This document shows, piece after piece, positions 49,138-56,010 of a stretch of DNA of 56,010 bases. Position 1 is the stretch's first letter, and every line of letters starts with the position of its first letter. This DNA comes from an uncultured Saprospirales bacterium (lineage in GTDB: Bacteria; Bacteroidota; Bacteroidia; Chitinophagales; Saprospiraceae): assembly GCA_937864265.1 (NCBI GenBank), contig CALMIR010000161.1:1-56010 (forward strand), written 5' to 3'. The translations under genes and the position numbers were made by a program. The notes beneath the pieces were generated by a model. The model was not told the origin of the DNA and searched no databases. It worked only from the letters and a program-made list of their open reading frames with translations.

Positions 49138-50574
49138 ATGGAATTGAGACCTTTGCACGCCTGTTTGATTGTATTTGTCATGCTGTTAGGGTGTACCCCG
49201 AAAACGACAGAAGAAGCTTCCAATGCTGGAACGACAACGCCAACTACGCCAATACCTCCGGCTTCGGTAGAACAACTCAGCCCTTGTACCAAATTCATCG
49301 ATATTCCCAACGGCGAAGAAATAGAAACGGAATATGTGTTGTACCGCGACTTTTTGAGGGCGGGCGATTGGAACGAGGCTTTCAAGAAATGGCGGATTGT
49401 GTATGCCAAAGCGCCAGCAGCAGATGGGGTCAGAAATACAGTTTATTCTGATGGCATCGGTTTTTACGAACACCTGATCAGCCAAACGCAGGATTCCGTT
49501 CTGATTGATACTTATGTAGATACTATCTTTACGATATACGATGAGATACAGCGTTGCTATGCTGAAGGCGGCTATGTGCCAGCTCGTAAGGCATTCGACC
49601 TGTACTACAAATATCCCCACCGATCCACAAAATTGGAGATGTATCAACTCTTTAAAGAAGCCATTGACTTGGATGGCGTAAACACTTACGATTTTGTGCT
49701 GAACCCTTTTTCTGCCTTATTGGTCGATCTGTACGATAGTGGCGATATCACTAAGGAAGAAGCTTATCAATACCAGGAACAGATCCGCTTGGTATTGGAC
49801 AATGGCCTAAAAACCTGCAAAGGGAAAGCCTGCGAACGCTGGGAGATCATCAACGGTTACGCGCCTGTTCGTTTAGAGTATTTTGAAACAGTGGAAGGCT
49901 TTTACCCCTGCGAATATTACATGGAAAAGTATTATCCAGAATTTGAAGCCAACCCCACCGACTGCGATGTGGTGCGTACCGTATATAGCCGCATCAAATG
50001 GGGGGGCTGCTCGGAATCGGAGGAGCGTTTCAGAAACCTCATTCGGATTGGCAATGAAAACTGCCGCCCCGAACCAGGGCCAGCCGAAATAGCCTATATC
50101 CTGCTGAAAGAAGCCAAATACCGGGAGTCCATTGAGGCATTTGAAAAAGCGATTGAGGCAGAAGAAAGTGCGGATAAAAAAGCCCAATATACCCTGACCA
50201 TAGCCAAAATATACCATGCTCACCTGCGCAACTTTTCCCAGGCGCGTTCATGGGCTTTAAAAGCAGCCGATATGCGTCCCAACTGGGGTGATCCCTATCT
50301 GTTGATTGGTCGCCTATACGCTTCCAGCGGCCCCTTGTGCGGCCCTGGCCGGGGTTGGGACAGCCAGGTAGTGACCTGGGTAGCCATCGACATGTGGAAT
50401 AAGGCCAAACAAGTAGATTCCGCAGCTGCCTACGAAGCCAATAAATTCATCAACCAGTATTCCCAGTATATGCCCAATCGAGAAGACGTTTTTATCCGCA
50501 ACCTAAAAGCTGGCGATAGCTACTACATCGGCTGCTGGATACAGCGCTCTACCACGATTCGGACTTCGGATTAA
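49138..50574 (+). CDS. TPR-containing lipoprotein
   Basis: About 478 residues; lipobox MLLGCTP. Helical TPR-like repeats fill the chain (DFLRAGDWNEAFKKWRIVYAKAP, YILLKEAKYRESIEAFEKAIEAEES, KIYHAHLRNFSQARSWALKAADMRP) and a conserved C-terminal block (SGPLCGPGRGWDSQVVTWVAIDMWNKAKQVD...GDSYYIGCWIQRSTTIRTS). Many cysteines (about 11) suggest disulfides in the periplasm. Similar proteins are common in Bacteroidota; function unknown. It follows the LamG protein by 17-23 bases. ATG 49138 or 49132. Confidence 0.8.
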   Translation: MELRPLHACLIVFVMLLGCTPKTTEEASNAGTTTPTTPIPPASVEQLSPCTKFIDIPNGEEIETEYVLYRDFLRAGDWNEAFKKWRIVYAKAPAADGVRNTVYSDGIGFYEHLISQTQDSVLIDTYVDTIFTIYDEIQRCYAEGGYVPARKAFDLYYKYPHRSTKLEMYQLFKEAIDLDGVNTYDFVLNPFSALLVDLYDSGDITKEEAYQYQEQIRLVLDNGLKTCKGKACERWEIINGYAPVRLEYFETVEGFYPCEYYMEKYYPEFEANPTDCDVVRTVYSRIKWGGCSESEERFRNLIRIGNENCRPEPGPAEIAYILLKEAKYRESIEAFEKAIEAEESADKKAQYTLTIAKIYHAHLRNFSQARSWALKAADMRPNWGDPYLLIGRLYASSGPLCGPGRGWDSQVVTWVAIDMWNKAKQVDSAAAYEANKFINQYSQYMPNREDVFIRNLKAGDSYYIGCWIQRSTTIRTSD

Positions 50575-50589
50575 AAAAAAAACAACTAC

Positions 50590-51144
50590 ATGTCAAGTCT
50601 ATTGGAAAGAGCAGCAGGCAAATGCGAGTTATGCAGCCAAACTGCTGCCCTTGAAGTCTATGTCATCCCTGCCACAAGCTTATCTACTGACGAGCGCTCC
50701 ATCGTTATTTGTGGGGAATGCCTGACACACCTGGACAACCCCAGTGCATTGGATCCTCAGCATTGGGAAGGGTTGCAGGATGCTGCTTGGAGTCCATACC
50801 CGGCAGTACAGGCCGCCACTTACCGCATCTTGCAGCAAATCAGTGCACAATTGCCATGGGCCGCCAACTTGATGGAAATGATCTATCTGGACGACGCCTG
50901 GCTGGCTGCTGAAGAGCCAGCCCCTCTAGTGCATACCGATTCCAATGGGCATATCTTGCAGAACGGCGATTCCGTTACCCTCATCCAGGATTTGAATGTA
51001 AAAGGAGCTACTTTCACCGCCAAGCGCGGTACTGCGGTGCGCCGTATCCGTTTGGTGCAGGATAATCCCGAACAGATTGAAGGGAAGGTGAATGAACAAA
51101 TGATTGTCATTTTGACAAAATACGTGAAGAAAATGGCGGAGTGA
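50590..51144 (+). CDS. PhnA/YjdM-like zinc-ribbon protein
   Basis: 184 residues. A zinc ribbon at the start (C12xxC15 in KCELCSQ, C41xxC44 in VICGECL) and the C-terminal PhnA domain (DSNGHILQNGDSVTLIQDLNVKGATFTAKRGTAVRRIRLV...IEGKVNEQMIVILTKYVKK). PhnA was once linked to phosphonate use, but that link is weak; the function is unknown. The extra middle part (about 50-110) is longer than in E. coli. ATG at 50590. Confidence 0.85.
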   Translation: MSSLLERAAGKCELCSQTAALEVYVIPATSLSTDERSIVICGECLTHLDNPSALDPQHWEGLQDAAWSPYPAVQAATYRILQQISAQLPWAANLMEMIYLDDAWLAAEEPAPLVHTDSNGHILQNGDSVTLIQDLNVKGATFTAKRGTAVRRIRLVQDNPEQIEGKVNEQMIVILTKYVKKMAE

Positions 51145-51266
51145 ATGCTGCCCCGTGTTATAGCTTTGTTAAACTGTTCTGCTTAAGTCGTTTTGTCAAA
51201 ACCATCACCAAAAAAGCTTGTTTTCATGTACGTACACCCTACCATGCTGACAACTTGACTTGGCCT

Positions 51267-51815
51267 ATGCAACAATTCACGAAGCTTTATCTGTTGGTTT
51301 CACTGATCCTTTTTGTCGCCTGCCAACCGGGCGCTACTTCCAATGCCCAAGAATCAGAAACGAACGCCCAAAGCCAGGATACCATACCTAAGGCGGCTAT
51401 TCCTTTGCTGGCAGACTTTGCCGATTTCGAACCCCTGCTTCACCGCCAATCGGATACTTTGTACGTAGTGAATTTTTGGGCCACTTGGTGCAAGCCCTGT
51501 GTGGAGGAATTGCCCTATTTCGAGCAAATTACACAGGATTTTGCCGGAGAGAAAGTAAAGGTGGTGTTGGTAAGCCTGGATTTTCCCAATCAAATCGAAA
51601 GCAAATTGATCCCCTTTGTGGAAAAAAATAATTTACAATCGGAAGTAGTGGTCTTATTAGATGGCCGTTATAACGATTGGATCGACAAGGTTTCTCCAGA
51701 ATGGTCGGGCGCTATTCCTGCCACCCTGATTTACCGGCAGAATCAGCGGCAGTTTGCCGGTTCCAAATTCGCCTCTTACGAGGAATTGAAGTCACTGATT
51801 ACCTCATTACTATAA
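51267..51815 (+). CDS. TlpA-like thioredoxin-fold lipoprotein
   Basis: About 182 residues with lipobox LFVAC (C19). The thioredoxin motif is VNFWATWCKPCVEELPYFEQI; the proline loop is AIPATLIYRQNQ. A periplasmic thiol reductase or disulfide exchanger, tethered to a membrane by lipid. The frame is open from 51141, where it overlaps the PhnA stop, but ATG 51267 is preferred since it gives a proper lipoprotein signal. A similar lipoprotein follows at 51907. Confidence 0.85.
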   Translation: MQQFTKLYLLVSLILFVACQPGATSNAQESETNAQSQDTIPKAAIPLLADFADFEPLLHRQSDTLYVVNFWATWCKPCVEELPYFEQITQDFAGEKVKVVLVSLDFPNQIESKLIPFVEKNNLQSEVVVLLDGRYNDWIDKVSPEWSGAIPATLIYRQNQRQFAGSKFASYEELKSLITSLL

Positions 51816-51906
51816 AAATTGCCATAAAAGCCACTCACCATAAAGCCACCCGTCGCATAGCGCTCGGGTATCTATTCAATCATTCATAGATTAAATCGCA
51901 AGACTT

Positions 51907-52599
51907 ATGAATCGGATTTCCATTTTTCTTTTTGTTGCACTCGCGGCCATTTTTACAGCTTGCAGCCAACGTGTATCCAATGCTGAAACCCAATCGAGCA
52001 ATGAAGCTACTCCTGCTACTCAGCCGGAAGCCCAAACGGTGGCCTTAAAATCGGGTATTAGCGTAGGGGATAAAGCCCCTGACTTTGAGCTTAAAGCTAC
52101 AGATGGCCAAACGTATTCTTTTGCTTCCATCAAAGATGCAAATGGCAACACACCAAAAGGCTATATTGTGGTTTTTACCTGCAATACCTGCCCCTATGCC
52201 GTTGCCAGCGAGCAGCGGATCATTGACCTACACAACAAATACGCACCTAAGGGCTATCCTGTGGTAGCCATCCAGCCCAATGACCCTGCCGTGCAGCCCG
52301 GCGATAGCTTTGAGGCTATGAAGGAGCGAGCTAAGGAGTCGAATTTCCCCTTTGTTTACCTCTTTGATGAAGGCCAGGAAGTATATCCACAGTACGGTGC
52401 CACCAAAACGCCAGAAGTTTACTTGGTAGAAGCAAAGACCATGATTGTTCGTTACCACGGCGCTATTGACGATAGCGTTCGCGATGCCAATGCGGTGAAA
52501 GAGAAATTTTTGGAGAATGCCATTGAGGCAATTGAAAAAGGCCAGGATCCGCAGCCCGCTACAACAAAGGCTGTAGGCTGTGGCATCAAGACGGCATAA
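51907..52599 (+). CDS. Thioredoxin-family (AhpC/TSA-like) lipoprotein
   Basis: 230 residues; lipobox IFTACSQ. After a Ser/Thr/Glu-rich linker the redoxin domain starts at GDKAPDFELKATDGQTYSFASIKD and has a double-cysteine site in FTCNTCPYAVASEQRIIDLH, the pattern of peroxiredoxin-like thioredoxin proteins. A late KAVGCGIK adds another cysteine, perhaps resolving. It follows TlpA (51267) and could form a periplasmic reductant chain with it, which is inference. Not directly followed by a terminator: the next one is at 52747. Confidence 0.87.
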   Translation: MNRISIFLFVALAAIFTACSQRVSNAETQSSNEATPATQPEAQTVALKSGISVGDKAPDFELKATDGQTYSFASIKDANGNTPKGYIVVFTCNTCPYAVASEQRIIDLHNKYAPKGYPVVAIQPNDPAVQPGDSFEAMKERAKESNFPFVYLFDEGQEVYPQYGATKTPEVYLVEAKTMIVRYHGAIDDSVRDANAVKEKFLENAIEAIEKGQDPQPATTKAVGCGIKTA

Positions 52600-52695
52600 T
52601 GTCCTTTGCGTTACAAAAACGTTAAAAATATCCCAAATGGGTATCTTTTTGGAACTGAACGTAATAAAAAAGAGTTGGATATAGTTACCAATAAG

Positions 52696-52703
52696 TAATT
52701 TTG
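52696..52703 (+). promoter_or_regulatory. Orphan promoter: TTG-N18-TAATTTTG
   Basis: TTG at 52675-52677 and TAATTTTG at 52696-52703. It points at a strong terminator only 44 bases away, with no gene between. Confidence 0.6.
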
Positions 52704-52709
52704 GTCGTC

Positions 52710-52773
52710 TTATTATTCATGAGATTATGATTTGTTATTAGCTGAGGCTCCGTCCTATGACGGAGCTTTTTTT
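52710..52773 (+). ncRNA. Candidate small RNA of about 64 nt
   Basis: Boundaries come from the promoter at 52675-52703 and the terminator at 52747-52773. The only open frames are trivial (three or four codons, for example ATGATTTGTTATTAG), so a noncoding RNA or a short leader is more likely than a gene. No known RNA family was recognised. Confidence 0.35.
52747..52773 (+). terminator. Rho-independent terminator
   Basis: GCTCCGTC (52747-52754) pairs with GACGGAGC (52759-52766) around a 4-base loop, followed by seven T. It abuts the stop codon of the convergent aspartyl protease gene (52772). Confidence 0.9.
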
Positions 52774-53722
52774 ATTTTTCCTCAATCCGATCCTTCAATC
52801 GGATCGTATAATCGTTCATCGTAGCCCAGATAGCGATTTGTTGGGTTTGGTAATCTATCAACACTTGTCCGAGCCGGAAAAAATTCACACCCAAAAAACC
52901 ATCGATCTGAATATCGTAGCTTCGCATACCGTCCAGGTTACAAAATCCGACCTTCCCGAATCGCAGGGTGAACATTTCCTGCGTTTCCAGTTCTCGCATA
53001 ATAAAGTAAAATGAACGATGATATTGGTCAGACCCACCCAATAGAGAAAAGTGTCTTTTTGCCACTGCATCGTGGCGCAATTTTCGCTCCAGCCGATCGG
53101 ATAACAAATCCATCATAGCGCCCGAATCAAGGCCCAAGCGCAGGTCTTCCAACGGTGCTATATCCACCGATAGGACGGGCAGGTGGCCTTCCATTTCAAA
53201 CTGATGCTGCAAATGGGGGGGCTTTTCAAAAAAGCTTTGAAAAGATTCATAATTTTTTCCAATGATCATTTTCCGGTGCTCATAATCCATCCAAAGGGTA
53301 GCATTTTTAAAAACCTCCTGACCAATAATGCCTAGTAGTGTCACGTCTAAAGCAGCTTCGATGCTTTCCATGGGTACACATGGCGTGTGGTATTTTTCCC
53401 GTTTGATGTTGTTCCAACAAAATTGTTTTACAAAGCTGAAACCATAATTCCAGCCCAGCCCATTGGTATCGAAATAAGGGTCTTCAGACTTTATGCCATG
53501 TTGTGGTGGAAAGTAGTAATCGTTGAGAATTAACTCAGAAGCCCCTGTATCGAAAAGGAAATAACCCGTCAGGTCATTGACATTGGCTTCCACCAGAATT
53601 AGCTTAGATTGAACCACAAACTCGAACTCTGACCAATCGGAAGAAAGTTCATAAGTAGTATTCCCGCTGAGAAAGGCCGGAAATAAGCATAGCCAGTGAA
53701 TGGATGCACGAAGAGTAGCCAT
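52772..53722 (-). CDS. Aspartyl protease-like protein with two DTG/DSG lobes
   Basis: About 316 residues, exported (signal peptide near the start). Lobe one has the retropepsin-like FDTGASELIL (D58) and lobe two LGLDSGAMMDLL (D199), each followed by a hydrophobic-Gly block (LLGIIGQEVF and GFLGVNFF). Two such motifs in a single chain resemble pepsin-like bilobal enzymes built from two retropepsin-type halves. Activity is inferred from the two Asp motifs only. ATG 53722 is preferred to the TTG at 53746. Confidence 0.75.
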   Translation of the reverse strand: MATLRASIHWLCLFPAFLSGNTTYELSSDWSEFEFVVQSKLILVEANVNDLTGYFLFDTGASELILNDYYFPPQHGIKSEDPYFDTNGLGWNYGFSFVKQFCWNNIKREKYHTPCVPMESIEAALDVTLLGIIGQEVFKNATLWMDYEHRKMIIGKNYESFQSFFEKPPHLQHQFEMEGHLPVLSVDIAPLEDLRLGLDSGAMMDLLSDRLERKLRHDAVAKRHFSLLGGSDQYHRSFYFIMRELETQEMFTLRFGKVGFCNLDGMRSYDIQIDGFLGVNFFRLGQVLIDYQTQQIAIWATMNDYTIRLKDRIEEK

Positions 53723-53870
53723 TTTGCCCGGTTTTAGGATGTTCAATCGCAGGCTCTAAATTAAATAAAATGCGCTTGAAATTTTTAGCAGGGGCTTAGA
53801 AAATTGTAAGAAACAAAAATTTAAACTATTGGTAATCGGTAGCCTGTCTTTTATTCCATCAAAAGAATGG

Positions 53871-53878
53871 TACATTTG
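53871..53878 (+). promoter_or_regulatory. -7 promoter element (TACATTTG) for serB-serA
   Basis: Exact TAnnTTTG 18 bases before ATG 53897. It lies within the open frame that starts at 53867, so it supports the internal start. Confidence 0.6.
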
Positions 53879-53896
53879 CGCCCGATAAAAGCTCGT

Positions 53897-55786
53897 ATGA
53901 AAAAGCCGTATTTCGTTATAGATTTCGATAGTACGTTTACTCGTGTAGAGGCGCTGGATGTTTTGGTGGACATTGCGCTGGCCAATGCCCCGGAACGCGA
54001 AGCCGTGATGGAGCAAATCCAACACATTACCCGTTTGGGGATGGAAGGTCTGATCGATTTTAGAAATTCGCTGGTACAACGCCTGACCTTGCTGAAAGCC
54101 CACCGAAACGATATTTTAGAGCTAGCGGAGCGACTAAAGAAGCAGGTTTCGCCTTCTTTTTTGCGCAATCAACCCCACCTGACCGCTTTGAAGGAGAATG
54201 TGTTTGTGGTCTCTAATGGATTTACAGATTTTATCGTACCTGTGATTGCCGAATACGGATTGTTGCCGGAAAATGTTTTTGCCAATCAGTTTATTTACAA
54301 TGAGGAGGGCTATGTGAGTGGCTTTAACACAGACAACCCCTTATCGCGCAGCGGCGGCAAATCGGTCGTCATTCGAGATATGAATCTCAAGGGCGACGTG
54401 TTTGTCATAGGCGATGGCGCCAATGACTTGGAAATCCGAAAGGCGGGCTATGCCAATAAGTTTTATCTCTTTACAGAAAATATAGAGCGCGAAACCGTCA
54501 AAGCGGAAGCAGACCACATTGCGCCCAATTTTGATGAAATTTTATATCAATTGAAGATGGATCGTTCCTTATCTTATCCTAAAAATCGCATCAAAGTGCT
54601 TTTGCTGGAAGGCGTTCACCGCAAAGCTGTTCATTTATTAGAACAAGAAGGTTATCAGGTGGAATACCTGGAGCAGGCGCTGAGCGAAGAGGAGTTGCTG
54701 GAAAAGATCGAAAATGTCAATATCCTCGGCATTCGCTCTAAAACCAAAGTAACCGAAAAGGTAGTAGCTAAGGCCAAACGCCTGATCAGTATTGGGGCAT
54801 TTTGCATCGGCACCAACCAAATAGACCTGAAAGCTTGCAACCAACATGGCGTGGCCGTGTTCAATGCGCCGTACAGCAATACCCGCTCGGTAGTAGAGTT
54901 GGCCATCGCTGAAATCATCCTGTTGGTGCGCAATTTACCCGACAAAATCCGGGGCATGCACGATGGCCGATGGGAAAAATCGGCCAAAAATGCGCGGGAA
55001 GTGCGCGGAAAAAAGCTGGGCATAGTGGGCTATGGCAGCATCGGATCGCAGCTTTCTGTCTTGGCAGAAGCCATGGGCTTGGAAGTGTATTTTTTCGATA
55101 TTGTTGACAAACTGGCTCTGGGTAATGCCCGTAAATGCAATAGCTTGAAAGAATTGCTCGAAACCGTGGACATCGTTACCTTGCACATAGATGGCCGCCC
55201 GGAAAACAACAACCTTTTCGGCGCTGCCGAATTCGAAGCCATGAAGCCCGGAGCGATTTTCATCAACCTGGCCCGTGGTAAGGTAGTCGATATTCCTGCC
55301 TTGAAAGCAGCAGTAGCATCCGGTAAGCTTGGTGGCTGTTCAATTGATGTATTTCCAAAAGAGCCTAAAAGTAACAACGAGCCTTTCGAGTCGGAACTTC
55401 GTGGCCTGCCTAACACCATCCTCACCCCCCATATTGGTGGCAGTACCCTAGAAGCCCAGGAAAATATCGGTGAATTTGTGCCCAACAAAATCATCCAATA
55501 CATCAATTCTGGCACCACTACGGGCAGCGTCAACCTGCCCAATGTACAACTGCAAACCGTACAAAACGCCCATCGCCTCCTTCACATCCACCACAACGTA
55601 CCCGGTGTAATGGCTCAAATCAGCCGCATCATGAGCGAGCACGAGGTGAACATATTAGGCCAATACCTGAAAACAAACGAGGAAATCGGCTATGTGATCA
55701 CCGATGTGGATAAGGAGTACAGCGAAGAAGTGATCCAGGAACTGAAAAAAATTGAGGCCACCATTTGGTTTCGGGTATTGTATTAG
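53897..55786 (+). CDS. Fused phosphoserine phosphatase / D-3-phosphoglycerate dehydrogenase
   Basis: About 629 residues, a SerB-SerA fusion. The N-terminal HAD phosphatase (about 1-225) has DFDSTFT with nucleophile D9 and D11, VFVVSNGFTDF and GDGANDLEI. The C-terminal dehydrogenase (about 235-625) has the NAD motif GIVGYGSIGSQ, the catalytic LARGKVVD and TPHIGGSTLEAQENIG, and a final ACT domain (HHNVPGVMAQISRIMSEHEVNILGQYLKT) that senses serine. Steps one and three of serine synthesis thus sit on one polypeptide; SerC, step two, is not adjacent. ATG 53897 is supported by its promoter. Such fusions occur in Bacteroidota. Confidence 0.9.
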   Translation: MKKPYFVIDFDSTFTRVEALDVLVDIALANAPEREAVMEQIQHITRLGMEGLIDFRNSLVQRLTLLKAHRNDILELAERLKKQVSPSFLRNQPHLTALKENVFVVSNGFTDFIVPVIAEYGLLPENVFANQFIYNEEGYVSGFNTDNPLSRSGGKSVVIRDMNLKGDVFVIGDGANDLEIRKAGYANKFYLFTENIERETVKAEADHIAPNFDEILYQLKMDRSLSYPKNRIKVLLLEGVHRKAVHLLEQEGYQVEYLEQALSEEELLEKIENVNILGIRSKTKVTEKVVAKAKRLISIGAFCIGTNQIDLKACNQHGVAVFNAPYSNTRSVVELAIAEIILLVRNLPDKIRGMHDGRWEKSAKNAREVRGKKLGIVGYGSIGSQLSVLAEAMGLEVYFFDIVDKLALGNARKCNSLKELLETVDIVTLHIDGRPENNNLFGAAEFEAMKPGAIFINLARGKVVDIPALKAAVASGKLGGCSIDVFPKEPKSNNEPFESELRGLPNTILTPHIGGSTLEAQENIGEFVPNKIIQYINSGTTTGSVNLPNVQLQTVQNAHRLLHIHHNVPGVMAQISRIMSEHEVNILGQYLKTNEEIGYVITDVDKEYSEEVIQELKKIEATIWFRVLY

Positions 55787-55868
55787 GCGCATGTTTATCT
55801 GGTAAGCTATAGCCTTACAAAAGCCATTTTGAACGAATTAACGTAGTTTTATTCAAAATTATTCAAAT

Positions 55869-55979
55869 ATGCTGGTTTACAATTACTTCTGGCGAACTTA
55901 TGACCAGCAGGAGCTTGATTGGGTGGAAGACCGAGGTGGAAACTTGTATGGCTACGATTACTTGACCCGACAAAAATAA
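55869..55979 (+). CDS. Possible short ORF (36 residues)
   Basis: ATG 55869 to TAA 55977. The peptide begins MLVYNYFWRTYDQQELDWVEDRG and ends GYDYLTRQK. It has a balanced codon composition but no recognised family and no clear promoter (82 bases after the SerB-SerA stop). Could be a fragment of a larger gene or chance. Confidence 0.3.
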   Translation: MLVYNYFWRTYDQQELDWVEDRGGNLYGYDYLTRQK

Positions 55980-56010
55980 AAAAGGCTTATATGTAGGTCA
56001 AAAAAAAGAT

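Overview
The window reads as chromosomal DNA from a free-living member of the Bacteroidota, probably near the Saprospiraceae/Lewinellaceae; the family placement is inference. The evidence is type IX secretion (T9SS) sorting domains of type A (161-1306) and type B (47882-49114), the gliding lipoprotein GldB, families largely confined to this phylum (DUF3127, DUF4834, DUF4837, DUF5723, DUF2723), a SerB-SerA fusion, and repeated matches to the Bacteroidota -7 promoter element TAnnTTTG a short way upstream of start codons. No tRNA, rRNA, CRISPR array, transposase, integrase or phage gene was seen. The gene content is mostly core and housekeeping, with islands of repeats between genes.

Layout. 1-2.8 kb: a tandem palindromic repeat, a T9SS-exported protein and a pair of CBS-domain proteins. 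2.8-9.1 kb: hemA with a copy of the same repeat in its presumed leader, a DUF5723 outer membrane protein, then a metal-linked pair (Cys-rich small protein plus an HMA-TonB receptor fusion). 9.1-14.3 kb: QueD/PTPS, glutathione peroxidase, then holB-ricT-lpdA. 14.3-18.1 kb (minus): porin-like protein, M23 peptidase and a serpin lipoprotein in one operon. 18.1-20.7 kb: gldB, a 2OG-Fe(II) oxygenase and tatA. 20.7-26.8 kb (minus): wecA-like/crcB/tryptophan dioxygenase and DUF2723/rpiB. 26.8-30.6 kb: DUF4834, RluA, RsmG, DUF3127, a Trp-rich repeat protein and MscS. 30.6-35.4 kb (minus): PD40-OmpA protein, MuiA-like protein and flavin reductase. 35.5-40.2 kb: TlpA, grpE-dnaJ, a repeat-rich spacer and a sigma/membrane protein/Spy-like operon. 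40.3-45.7 kb: a beta-barrel protein, DUF4837, a sigma/anti-sigma-TPR pair and an ArsR-SRPBCC-DoxX-DUF4256 operon behind a clear palindromic operator. 45.7-56 kb: MltD-like transglycosylase, YbaB, a T9SS type B LamG protein, a TPR lipoprotein, PhnA, two thioredoxin-fold lipoproteins, a possible small RNA, a two-lobed aspartyl protease and SerB-SerA.

As a whole the genes describe a didermic aerobe with an elaborate envelope (T9SS, gliding, TonB receptor, OmpA anchor, peptidoglycan hydrolases), envelope-stress sigma systems and chaperones. The least explained parts are the non-coding ones: a roughly 120-bp palindromic element with compensatory base changes between copies, a GC-rich repeat family, palindromes at most convergent gene ends, and a promoter-terminator pair with no gene between.
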